Origin: Candidatus Eiseniibacteriota bacterium
Lineage (GTDB): Bacteria; Eisenbacteria; RBG-16-71-46
Direction of reading: 5' to 3'
NCBI GenBank assembly: GCA_903921835.1
Contig: CAIXRL010000252.1
Location: 1 to 9,626, forward strand
DNA: 9,626 nt
The notes under the pieces were generated by a model that worked only from the letters and a program-made list of their open reading frames with translations, was not told where the DNA came from and did no database searches. The translations under genes were made by a program, and so were the position numbers. Below are positions 1 to 6,054 of this stretch, one piece after another. The number at the start of each line of letters is the position of its first letter. Within the stretch, counting starts at the first letter, position 1.

Positions 1-129
1 GCACTCCCCGCGTTCGGAAAGCCGGCGCAGGATGGCGACGCGCGCGGGATGCCCGAGCGCTTTGCCAAGGGCGGCGAGCTGTTCGTCCGCGGCGGTGACG
101 CCGTCGCGGCAGGTGCGGACCGTGGGCAC
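1..129 (-). CDS. ArsR-family HTH transcriptional regulator, N-terminal part (cut by window start)
   Basis: Only the first 43 codons are inside the window and the reading frame is open to the edge. The visible protein contains LAALGKALGHPARVAILRRL, the typical first helix of the winged HTH in ArsR/SmtB-type repressors (family pattern: ALADPTRLRILxLL). Such proteins are small cytoplasmic dimers that leave DNA when they bind a metal or other effector. The chosen start is GTG at 129-127, because AGGAGG (139-134 on the minus strand) lies four bases upstream. An in-frame ATG at 168-166 would add 13 residues (MNDRCREIHPGGH) but has no good ribosome-binding site and lies inside the palindrome at 160-182. 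The metal-binding residues are outside the window, so the effector is unknown. The family call is fairly secure from the HTH sequence; the subfamily is not determinable. Confidence 0.75.
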   Translation of the reverse strand, partial: MPTVRTCRDGVTAADEQLAALGKALGHPARVAILRRLSERGEC

Positions 130-159
130 GTGACCTCCTGGATGGATCTCCCTGCACCT

Positions 160-182
160 ATCGTTCATCGTCAATATACGAT
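160..182. promoter_or_regulatory. Operator-like interrupted palindrome upstream of the ArsR-type gene
   Basis: ATCGT at 160-164 and ACGAT at 178-182 form an interrupted inverted repeat around a 13-base AT-richer centre. The site is about 30 bases upstream of the regulator's GTG start, where ArsR repressors usually bind to control their own promoter. The surrounding sequence is much more GC-rich. What is seen is the symmetry and position; autoregulation is inferred from family habit. Confidence 0.35.
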
Positions 183-343
183 TTAGTGGCGGGCGGCGCA
201 AGTCCCCTCGTTGCGCGGGCGGCTCCGTGCCGGCGCGGCGCCATCCCCGCGCCGTTCCCGCGCGGCCCTGCGCGACGCGGTCCCGTCCGCGTCCGTCATG
301 TCATCGCGAAGTCCGGGCCTCACGCCTCCGCACCACCCGCGCA
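183..343. other. GC-rich intergenic stretch without recognisable gene
   Basis: I see no convincing coding frame, RNA gene or promoter here. GTCCGGGC (311-318) is complementary to GCCCGGAC (345-352), so the outer arm of repeat copy A could pair with sequence on its left as well as on its right. Open frames crossing this stretch encode Arg/Pro/Ala-rich peptides typical of chance frames in GC-rich DNA. Confidence 0.5.
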
Positions 344-551
344 AGCCCGGACGATTCATGAACCGCGAGCCGAGAGTGCGAGATGTGCGTCAGACGCAAG
401 AAGATCGGCCGGCCGGACCCACCTTCGGCGGGTACCCCGGAACCGTGTTGTCCACACGATGAGGACAGCGGCCGGTCGAGCTTCGGGGCACCCACCGAAG
501 GTGGGTCCGGATGGCGCGCAGATCGCGCTGGCAGGCCGCGGGCTCATGAAT
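344..551 (+). repeat. Palindromic dispersed repeat, copy A (long form with two extra mini-hairpins)
   Basis: The core runs from ATTCATGA (354-361) to its inverted partner TCATGAAT (544-551); the left outer arm AGCCCGGA is at 344-351. Sequence inside both ends is also largely complementary (CCGCGAGCC side against GGCCGCGGG side), so the copy can fold as one long hairpin. The centre carries stem GATCGGCCGGCC (403-414) against GGCCGGTCGA (470-479) and the cap CGTGT (444-448), loop TGTCC, ACACG (454-458). Compared with copies B and C it has two extra segments around 415-437 and 487-508. Each forms a hairpin: ACCCACC-TTC-GGCGGGT (417-433, one mismatch) and ACCCACC-GAA-GGTGGGT (490-506, perfect). 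The matching right outer arm appears displaced to 636-647. No coding frame is credible inside. It lies between the ArsR-type gene and the transporter. Confidence 0.85.
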
Positions 552-635
552 AGTCGTCATGGCCTTTCGGCCGCCACGAGCGATGAAAGTGTCTCCCCAC
601 GAGTTCCCATGGACTTGTGGCGCACTTTCAAGTCA
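552..635. other. 84-bp hairpin-bearing segment between copy A core and its displaced outer arm
   Basis: In copies B, C and D only two bases separate TCATGAAT from TCCGGGYT. In copy A the equivalent GTCCGGGCTTGC (636-647) is 84 bases further on, and it is the exact inverse of GCAAGCCCGGAC (341-352). The intervening segment has its own hairpin: TGAAAGTG (584-591) pairs with CACTTTCA (623-630), and CCACGAG (597-603) pairs with CTTGTGG (614-620) with one G-T wobble. AGTC occurs at both ends (552-555 and 631-634), which could be a target duplication or chance. It may be a nested small insertion or a leader structure for the downstream transporter. Confidence 0.5.
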
Positions 636-663
636 GTCCGGGCTTGCCCTTCCCGCGCAGCGT

Positions 664-679
664 CCGGGGTCGTCCCCGG
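664..679 (+). promoter_or_regulatory. Short GC hairpin in the transporter leader
   Basis: CCGGGG (664-669) and CCCCGG (674-679) form a 6-bp stem with a four-base loop, 24 bases before the ribosome-binding site GAGG (704-707). There is no T-tract, so it is not an obvious intrinsic terminator. It may influence leader folding; function is unknown. Confidence 0.3.
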
Positions 680-715
680 CAACGAGCGGCGTGCGGGACC
701 GGCGAGGCATCGCGT

Positions 716-2338
716 ATGCTGCGCGACATGATCGAACTCCTGGTGGACCAGCCGCTGTTGCTCCTCTTCGCCGTGCTCGCGGCGGGCTTCGCGCTCGGCC
801 GCGTCAAGATCGCCGGGATCAGTCTCGGCGTCGCCGCCGTGCTGTTCATGGGCCTGGGCGCGGGAGCACTCGACCCGCGCCTGCAGCTGCCCGAGATCGT
901 GCAGCGATTCGGGCTCGTGCTCTTCGTCTACACCGTCGGCGTCGCGAGCGGGCCCGGCTTCATTGCCTCGTTCAAGCGCCGCGGTCTGCGCGATGCGGCG
1001 TTCACCATCGGCCTGCTGTCGCTGGCCGCGCTCGGCTCGCTCGCGTTGCACCTGTTCCTGGGCGTGAGCGGCCCTCGCGCCGCGGGGCTCTTCGCCGGCA
1101 GCCTCACCAACACGCCGTCGCTGGCCGCCGTGATCGAGCGCCTGCGCCTGCTCGTGCCCAACGATCCGCGCGTGCTGGCCGAGCCCGTGGTCGCCTACTC
1201 GATCAGCTATCCGATGGGCGTCTTCGGTGTGATTCTGGCGCTGGCGATCGCGCGCCGGTTCTGGCGTCGCGAGCTGGAGAAGCCCGAAGGCGGCACGTCG
1301 CTCGAAGTTCGCAGCGTGCACGTGACGCGCCCCGACGTCTGCACGGTGAGCATCGAGGGTCTGGTCAGGCGCCGCGGCTGGAAGGTGCTGTTCGCGCGCC
1401 GCCGGCGCGGCGAGGAGATCACGGTGATGAGCGGCGACGAGCCGCTGGCCGTGGGCGACCTCGTCACCGTGGTCGGCTCCATGGTCGAGCTGAACCGCGT
1501 CATCGAGGCGCTGGGCGAGGTGGCGGAGGAGCGACTCGAGCTCGACCGCACCGACCTCGACTTCCGGCGGATCTTCGTCTCGGAGCCCGGAGTGGCCGAA
1601 CGCCCGCTCTCCGAACTCAACCTGCTGCACCGCTTTGGCGCCGTTGTGACGCGCGTCCGGCGGGGCGACGTCGACCTGCTGCCCGACGGTGGCACGATCC
1701 TCGAGCTGGGCGATCGCGTGCGCGTGCTGGGGCCGCGCTCGCGCCTGGCGGAGGTGGCCAGGTTCTTCGGCGATTCCTACCGCGCGCTCGCCGAGGTGGA
1801 CGTGCTCTCGTTCGGCCTCGGCATCGCCGCGGGCCTGGTGCTGGGCCTGATCCCGGTGCCGCTGCCCAACGGCGGCACGTTCTCGCTCGGCGCGGCCGGC
1901 GGCCCGCTCGTCGCGGGCCTCGTCCTGGGCGCCATGGGGCGCACGGGCGTGGTCGTGTGGCAGCTGCCCTACAGCGCCAACCTCACGCTGCGGCAGATCG
2001 GACTCGTGCTCTTCCTGGCGGGCGTGGGCACGCGTTCGGGCTGGGTATTCGCGCAGACGTTCGCGCAGGCGGGTTCGCTCACGCTGTTCCTGGGCGGCAC
2101 CGCGATCACGCTGCTCACGACGATCCTCGGCCTGGTCATCGGGCGCAAGGTGCTCAAGGTGCGGCCGTCGGTGCTGTTCGGCATGGTCGCGGGCATCCAG
2201 ACGCAGCCGGCCGTGCTCGCCTTTGCGAACGAGAACGCGGTGGACGACGGTCCCAACGCGGGCTACTCGGCGGTCTATCCGTTCGCGACCATCGCCAAGA
2301 TCCTGCTCGCCCAGTTGCTGGTCGAAGCGTTGCGCTGA
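716..2338 (+). CDS. YidE/YbjL/AspT-type membrane transporter with two RCK_C domains
   Basis: The 540-residue product is a predicted inner-membrane transporter of the aspartate:alanine exchanger family (AspT/YidE/YbjL type, TC 2.A.81). Residues about 8-182 form a hydrophobic domain with the family pattern FVYTVGVASGPGF (70-82), GSLTNTPSLAAV (128-139) and SYPMGVFG (164-171). Residues about 193-360 are hydrophilic and look like two tandem TrkA-C/RCK_C domains (GDLVTVVGS at 247-255; GDRVRVLGP at 332-340). Residues about 363-540 are the second membrane half, with GMVAGIQTQPAVLAFAN (489-505) and YSAVYPFATIAKIL (517-530), repeating the motif layout of the first half as expected for the internally duplicated family. 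Length is normal (YidE is about 550). ATG 716 has GAGG eight bases upstream. The frame is open back to ATG 617, but that extension is Arg-rich, lacks a ribosome site and crosses hairpins. ATG 728 is a possible alternative start. Substrate unknown: members exchange amino or organic acids, and many are uncharacterised. Confidence 0.9.
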   Translation: MLRDMIELLVDQPLLLLFAVLAAGFALGRVKIAGISLGVAAVLFMGLGAGALDPRLQLPEIVQRFGLVLFVYTVGVASGPGFIASFKRRGLRDAAFTIGLLSLAALGSLALHLFLGVSGPRAAGLFAGSLTNTPSLAAVIERLRLLVPNDPRVLAEPVVAYSISYPMGVFGVILALAIARRFWRRELEKPEGGTSLEVRSVHVTRPDVCTVSIEGLVRRRGWKVLFARRRRGEEITVMSGDEPLAVGDLVTVVGSMVELNRVIEALGEVAEERLELDRTDLDFRRIFVSEPGVAERPLSELNLLHRFGAVVTRVRRGDVDLLPDGGTILELGDRVRVLGPRSRLAEVARFFGDSYRALAEVDVLSFGLGIAAGLVLGLIPVPLPNGGTFSLGAAGGPLVAGLVLGAMGRTGVVVWQLPYSANLTLRQIGLVLFLAGVGTRSGWVFAQTFAQAGSLTLFLGGTAITLLTTILGLVIGRKVLKVRPSVLFGMVAGIQTQPAVLAFANENAVDDGPNAGYSAVYPFATIAKILLAQLLVEALR

Positions 2339-2351
2339 CTTCCGCCTGCAG

Positions 2352-2392
2352 GCGAAACGGCCGGAGGGGCGGATGCCCTCCGGCCGTTTCGC
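2352..2392. terminator. Bidirectional hairpin terminator between convergent genes
   Basis: The arms at 2352-2368 and 2376-2392 are perfectly complementary over 17 bp (starting GCGAAACGG) with a seven-base loop. The hairpin starts 14 bases after the transporter stop and ends 13 bases from the protease stop on the other strand, so one structure can serve both convergent transcripts. There is no U-tract on either side, which is common for GC-rich genomes; factor-independent termination is therefore likely but not certain. Confidence 0.8.
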
Positions 2393-2404
2393 TCGTACGT
2401 CCGA

Positions 2405-5002
2405 TCAGTCGAGCCGCACCAGGCGTGTGTTGCGCACGCCCGCCTCGGTCGTGAGCCGGACGAAATACAGGCCGGATCCCGCGCGGCGATCGGCGGCGTT
2501 GCGGCCGCTCCACGACACGGCGTGCTCGCCCGGCGCCAGGTTGGCCCAGTCCTGCGACCACAGGCGTTCGCCGCGCACGCCGAACACCTCGAGCGTCGCG
2601 CGACCGGCACGTGCGAGCGAGAAGTGCAGGCCGACCGAACCGTTCGACGGGTTCGGCACCGGCGGCTTGAGCCAGAACGCCGCCGTGGTGGGCGTCACCG
2701 GCACGCCCGTGCTCGTGGTGATGTGGAAGAACGCGCCGCTCTGCGCCGCGGTCGCGTTGCCGCCCGCGTCGCGCGCGGTGACACGCACGAGCGCGCTGTC
2801 GCTCGCGCTGGCGGGCGTGGTCCACGACCGCGAGCCGTTGTTGGCCACGCCCGTCGCAAACGAGACCCACGGGCCGGAGGCGCCATGGAGCGAATAGGCG
2901 AGGTCCACCGTGGTCACGCCGACGTTGTCGGTCGCGGACCACGTCACGGTCCGGGCCGAGTTGCAGGTCCACGATTCGCCGCCCGCCGGCGACGTCACCG
3001 CGCACGCAGGCGCGACGTGGTCGATGGTGGCGTAGATGTCGAGCTTGCCGTAGCCCCAGGTGGCGTTGGGCACCGCGCCGGTGAAGGCGTCCACCCGCGC
3101 GTGCGATTCGAACGACTGGCGGATCCTGCCGGGCGAGGAGCCTGGCTGGTACATGAGGAACAGGCCCGCCGCGGCCGCGACGTGCGGCGCCGAGAAGCTG
3201 GTGCCCTGCGTGATCTCGTGCATGCCGTCGTCCGCGTCGCATGAGGCCAGGGCGGTCGTGAACGACGAGTGCGTGGTCGCGACTCCAAAGCCGGGCGCCG
3301 TCAGCTCGGGCTTGATCACGCCGTCGCGACGTGGCCCGACGGACGAGAACGAGGCGATGGCGTTGAGCGTGGGGGGCACGGTGTAGCTGCACGATCCGCT
3401 GAGGCACGAGGGCCACGACGGCTTGGTGGTGTACGCGCCCACCGCGATGACGCTGTCGGCGTCGGCGGGCTCACCGACCAGGGTGGTGTTGTCGAGGCCC
3501 GTGGTCACCTTGACCATCGCGCCCAGGGCGCCCACCTGGTAGCCGTAGATCCAGATGTCCACGCGCTTGCCGATGCTGGCGGTGTTGTTCGAGACCGCGT
3601 CGATCTCCCACGTGCCGTTGCGCGGCGGACTCGTGGAAAGCGAGTCGTACACCTCGATCTCGAACTGCCGGCACGTGGTGGTGCCGCCGTAGCCCTGCGA
3701 CGCGTTCTGGTTCACGACGAAGAGCTTGCCGCCCTTGCTGCTCGCGACGACCAGGTTCTTGTCCCTGGCGCCACCCAGGCCCACGGACAGCGTGTCGGCC
3801 GCCGACGGACCCTTCACGCGGATGGTCAGGCTCGCGGCCGGGTCGTACCAGCCGCTGATCAGGAAGTAGTCATTGAACGTGCCCGAGTTGGCCGTGTAGG
3901 AGGGCACCGTGAAGACGAAGCGGTCCGTACCCACGATCTGCGACGTGGTCGTGAGTTTGCCGTGGATGGCGTCGGCCTGCTCGTTGCCGGAGGAGGCGAC
4001 GACGATGCGGCCCGGCCCGGTCAGCGCGTTGATGACCTGCGAGAAGTCGCCGGAGCCGTCATGCGGGCCGTACGAGCTGCCGAGCGAGAGGTTCACGACG
4101 CAGTCCATGCCGAGAGCCGCGGCCTGCTGGAAGATGTAGTCCACGCCGTCGATGATGCCCGCGTCGCTGTAGTCGGTGGCCACCTCGATGAACTGCGCCT
4201 CGGGCGCCACGCCGACGAAGCGATAGGCGAGCTGCCCGCAGCCGGTGCTGGAGCCGTTGCCGATCATCACGCCGGCCACGTTCGTCCCGTGGCCGTCGGT
4301 GTCCTGGTGGCGCACCGAGCCGGGCGTGTCGTCGATCTGCGACTTGGTCCACTCGCTGCCGTAGCCGTAGCCCGCGGGGGAGGGCCCGCCGGTATCGTTC
4401 TGGTCCCAGATGTAGAGGATGCGTGTCTTGCCCAGCGAGTCGGCGAAGTCCGGGCTGGTGAAGTCGATGCCCGTGTCCACGTCGCCAAGCAGGATGCCCC
4501 TGCCGGCGCGACCGTGATAGACGGGCGGCGAGCCGGAGGCATTGTGCTCGAGGTCGGCGCGCACGTCGGGAATGCTGAGGTTGAGGTGTTGCTGCATGTA
4601 GCGCGCGAGCCGGACGTGCTGCAGCCCGCTGACGCCGCGCAGGAGCGCAACCTCGTTGCGGCGCACGCGCGCGGTGAAGAAGCGGCCGATCTGCGACTGC
4701 ACGCGGATGCCGGCGCGCTCGAGGTCGGCGCGCATCCCATCGAACTCGAACGAGACGCCGAACTCGGCGGACTCGGTGAACGCGGGTACGACGCCTGCGG
4801 GCGAAACGCCCATGACGCGATTGCGCAGGTTCACGTGCTCGAAGTGCGGGCGATGCGCGATCGGCGTGGGAGCGCCGGCTTCGAGGCGGTCGAAGACCTC
4901 CGGGAGCGTGGAGCCGGCGGGGGCGGGCGACTGCGCGAACGCGGCGCCCGCGGTGGCCGTGAGCGCGAGGGCGATGAGCAGCGAAAACCGAATGGAACGC
5001 AT
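2405..5002 (-). CDS. Secreted subtilisin-like serine protease (S8) with CspA-like insertion, Ig-like domain and FlgD-like C-terminal module
   Basis: The 865-residue product starts with a signal peptide (1-23, cleavage likely after AFA, before QSPAP) and a propeptide-like region to about 150. The S8 catalytic set is complete: Asp176 in DVDTGID, His238 in DTDGHGT, oxyanion Asn340 in VVASSGNE and Ser602 in QGTSFSAPHV. Asn340 and Ser602 are 262 residues apart, far more than in subtilisin. The insert (about 350-490) is beta-rich and resembles the jelly-roll of CspA/CspB-like subtilases, and FSSVGPRRDGVIKPELTAPG (552-571) is the usual S8 approach to the serine. Residues about 668-762 look like an Ig/fibronectin-type domain. 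Residues about 783-865 (PVPNPSNGS to LVRLD) match the FlgD/Ig-like C-terminal module often used for surface sorting. ATG 5002 has GGAGAG eight bases upstream. It is probably exported as a zymogen and acts outside the cell or at its surface. The substrate cannot be read from sequence. It shares its divergent upstream region with the Ig-repeat gene at 6055. Confidence 0.93.
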   Translation of the reverse strand: MRSIRFSLLIALALTATAGAAFAQSPAPAGSTLPEVFDRLEAGAPTPIAHRPHFEHVNLRNRVMGVSPAGVVPAFTESAEFGVSFEFDGMRADLERAGIRVQSQIGRFFTARVRRNEVALLRGVSGLQHVRLARYMQQHLNLSIPDVRADLEHNASGSPPVYHGRAGRGILLGDVDTGIDFTSPDFADSLGKTRILYIWDQNDTGGPSPAGYGYGSEWTKSQIDDTPGSVRHQDTDGHGTNVAGVMIGNGSSTGCGQLAYRFVGVAPEAQFIEVATDYSDAGIIDGVDYIFQQAAALGMDCVVNLSLGSSYGPHDGSGDFSQVINALTGPGRIVVASSGNEQADAIHGKLTTTSQIVGTDRFVFTVPSYTANSGTFNDYFLISGWYDPAASLTIRVKGPSAADTLSVGLGGARDKNLVVASSKGGKLFVVNQNASQGYGGTTTCRQFEIEVYDSLSTSPPRNGTWEIDAVSNNTASIGKRVDIWIYGYQVGALGAMVKVTTGLDNTTLVGEPADADSVIAVGAYTTKPSWPSCLSGSCSYTVPPTLNAIASFSSVGPRRDGVIKPELTAPGFGVATTHSSFTTALASCDADDGMHEITQGTSFSAPHVAAAAGLFLMYQPGSSPGRIRQSFESHARVDAFTGAVPNATWGYGKLDIYATIDHVAPACAVTSPAGGESWTCNSARTVTWSATDNVGVTTVDLAYSLHGASGPWVSFATGVANNGSRSWTTPASASDSALVRVTARDAGGNATAAQSGAFFHITTSTGVPVTPTTAAFWLKPPVPNPSNGSVGLHFSLARAGRATLEVFGVRGERLWSQDWANLAPGEHAVSWSGRNAADRRAGSGLYFVRLTTEAGVRNTRLVRLD

Positions 5003-5061
5003 GGCGAATGCTCTCCAGGAGGGAGCGTGGACAGGCGGGAACGGGTGGGTTGACCCCGATA

Positions 5062-5090
5062 ATCCTATCGCGTTGCAGGGGACGGGCCAA
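5062..5090 (-). promoter_or_regulatory. Possible sigma70-like promoter for the protease gene
   Basis: On the minus strand, TTGGCC (5090-5085) and TAGGAT (5067-5062) are separated by exactly 17 bases, each matching four of six consensus positions. The -10 lies about 60 bases upstream of the protease ATG, in a locally less GC-rich patch (CGATAATCCTATCG on the plus strand). The match is weak and GC-rich phyla often diverge from this consensus. Confidence 0.35.
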
Positions 5091-5177
5091 CCGCAAAGCG
5101 CGGCGACGGCGGGGCGTTCATGGTCGCGGGGAGGCCGGCCCGGGCAAGAGTCCCGCTTCGGAGGATCCAGCGTTGCC

Positions 5178-5361
5178 TTAGCCCGGAGTATTCATGAACC
5201 GCCAGCCGAGAGTGCGGGATGTGCGTCAGCAGCAAGAAGATCGGCCGGCCGCGCCGGAACCGTGTTGCAGACACGATGAGGACAGCGGCCGGTCGAGCTT
5301 CGCAGCGGATGACGCGCAGACCGCGCTCGCAGGCGGCGGGCTCATGAATACTCCGGGTTAA
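5178..5361 (+). repeat. Palindromic dispersed repeat, copy B (short form, best-preserved ends)
   Basis: The left end TTAGCCCGGAGTATTCATGA (5178-5197) is the inverse complement of 5342-5361 with a single mismatch, a 20-bp terminal inverted repeat. The core between ATTCATGA (5190) and TCATGAAT (5349) is 160 bp. Inner flanks are also complementary (ACCGCCAGCC against GGCGGCGGGC, and TGTGCGTCA against TGACGCGCA). Stem GAAGATCGGCCGGCCGC (5236-5252) pairs with 5285-5301 with only one mismatch and one wobble. The cap is CGTGT (5261-5265), loop TGCAG, ACACG (5271-5275). The whole copy can therefore form one long hairpin. It lacks the two mini-hairpin segments of copy A. It lies in the divergent region upstream of the protease gene and abuts copy C at the TTAA (5358-5361). 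Confidence 0.88.
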
Positions 5362-5545
5362 GCCCGGACTGACGATTCATGAACCGCGAAACGGCAGTGC
5401 GGGACGCGCGTCGGCGGCAAGAAGATCGATTGGCCGCGCCGCAGCCGTGTTGGGGACACGACGAGGACGGCGGTCGGTCGAGCCTCGCAGCGGATGGCGC
5501 GCAGCTCGCGCTCGCAGCTCCACGGGCTCGTGAATCGTCCGGGCT
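5361..5545 (+). repeat. Palindromic dispersed repeat, copy C (short form, more diverged)
   Basis: AGCCCGGA (5361-5368) and ATTCATGA (5375-5382) open the copy; TCGTGAAT (5528-5535) and TCCGGGCT (5538-5545) close it. The core is 161 bp and aligns with copy B almost without gaps, including GCAAGAAGATCG (5417-5428), GGTCGAGCCTCG and CAGCGGATGGCGCGCAG. The left end has about four extra bases (GGACTGACGATT where copy A has GGACGATT). The right arm has decayed (GCAGCTCCACGGGCTCGTG), so long-range pairing is weaker than in B, yet the cap CGTGT (5446-5450), loop TGGGG, ACACG (5456-5460) is intact. It has the same orientation as B, head to tail, as if the pair arose by tandem duplication or repeated insertion next to an existing copy. 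Confidence 0.85.
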
Positions 5546-5578
5546 GGCGTCCTTTCCCAGAGGCAACGTGGCGATTCC

Positions 5579-5608
5579 AGGACAATTTGCAATTCACACA
5601 CTTATGCT
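5579..5608 (+). promoter_or_regulatory. Possible promoter for the Ig-repeat protein gene
   Basis: AGGACA (5579-5584) and TATGCT (5603-5608) are separated by 18 bases, each matching four of six sigma70 consensus positions. They lie in the only clearly AT-rich island of the intergenic region, next to a repeated CAATT (5583-5587 and 5590-5594). Position and composition favour a promoter, but the consensus match alone is weak. Confidence 0.3.
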
Positions 5609-5617
5609 GTTACGGTC

Positions 5618-5644
5618 CTCCACGACGTCGCGCAGTTCGTGGAG
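5618..5644 (+). promoter_or_regulatory. Hairpin just downstream of the putative promoter
   Basis: CTCCACGA (5618-5625) pairs perfectly with TCGTGGAG (5637-5644) around an 11-base loop. There is no T-tract after it, so a terminator is unlikely. If transcription starts near 5615 this would be the 5' end of the transcript, where a stem could protect the mRNA or bind a regulator. It could also be an operator; its function is unknown. Confidence 0.35.
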
Positions 5645-5821
5645 TCGAAATTGACGCTTCGCGGGCTGACTGCCGTTCCCCGCCATGCCGTCCGGACACT
5701 CCCGCACATGGGTGACCGGACCGCACCCCCGGGCGAGAACGACTCGCGTCGGTGTCGGGCGATGACATCGCGTCCGTCAACCCCGACGACCGACCACGCG
5801 GGACTTGATCCCACTGACGGC

Positions 5822-5831
5822 GTGACGTCAC
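5822..5831. promoter_or_regulatory. Perfect palindrome GTGACGTCAC
   Basis: GTGACGTCAC is a perfect 10-bp palindrome in non-coding DNA 224 bases before the Ig-repeat gene. Short palindromes of this kind are typical dimeric regulator sites, but a single 10-bp palindrome also arises by chance in GC-rich sequence. Reported as a low-confidence site only. Confidence 0.2.
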
Positions 5832-6054
5832 CCCAGGCACCGCGTGGAAACTGAGCCCGGTGAGCGACCCATGACACGCCACAGAGAAACCGGGTGAGGA
5901 CACCGCGACCCGATGGGACAGGTGCGGCACCGCCGGCTCGCCGTACCGGGGCCGCGGGGCCGGACCCTCATTGGATCGGGGACCTCATCGTGGCGGGGCA
6001 CGCATCGGCCGACAACGCACGCCTATCTCGCAACCCTCGAAAGGAAGGTGTTTC

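Larger units (their letters stand above)
5546..6054. other. Long upstream region/leader of the Ig-repeat surface protein gene
   Basis: About 500 bases without a credible gene; the short frames crossing it have irregular composition and no ribosome sites. It contains an AT-rich island at 5574-5613 in otherwise GC-rich DNA, a hairpin at 5618-5644, a perfect 10-bp palindrome at 5822-5831, and the ribosome site AAGGAAGG (6041-6048) of the next gene. If transcription starts in the AT-rich island the mRNA leader would be about 440 nt, unusually long. Confidence 0.5.

Noticed and set aside
415..510. Pseudoknot in copy A from pairing of 413-428 with 495-510
   Set aside because: The 16-bp complementarity crosses the central stem, but each segment is self-complementary and folds locally, so two independent mini-hairpins explain it more simply.
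617..715. N-terminal extension of the transporter from ATG 617
   Set aside because: No ribosome site, Arg-rich composition unlike a membrane protein N-terminus, and it crosses two hairpins; ATG 716 has GAGG at good spacing.
186..731. 181-codon plus-strand frame and shorter frames through repeat copies
   Set aside because: They run through the palindromic repeat, and similar peptides recur at the other copies, as expected from a non-coding repeat read in open GC-rich frames.
559..2454. 631-codon plus-strand open frame overlapping the transporter
   Set aside because: Its product is Arg/Ala-rich shadow sequence in another frame of the transporter gene; the 716-2338 frame carries the family motifs.
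2405..2700. Definite type IX secretion assignment for the C-terminal modules
   Set aside because: The tails resemble FlgD/Ig-like and T9SS-type sorting domains, but no secretion machinery gene is in the window and the families overlap in sequence, so only a general surface-sorting role is stated.
3269..5053. 594-codon plus-strand open frame
   Set aside because: It is the antisense of the subtilase, whose catalytic motifs, signal peptide and ribosome site are clear; the plus-strand product is Arg/Ala/Val/His-rich and matches nothing recognisable.
5178..5545. CRISPR array or integron attC sites as explanation for the repeats
   Set aside because: Repeat units are about 160-200 bp, palindromic and dispersed, without 20-50 bp repeats alternating with unique spacers, and without the conserved attC core sites.
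5971..6054. N-terminal extension of the Ig-repeat protein from ATG 5971
   Set aside because: It would place 28 polar residues before the signal peptide and lacks a ribosome site, whereas ATG 6055 has AAGGAAGG six bases upstream.
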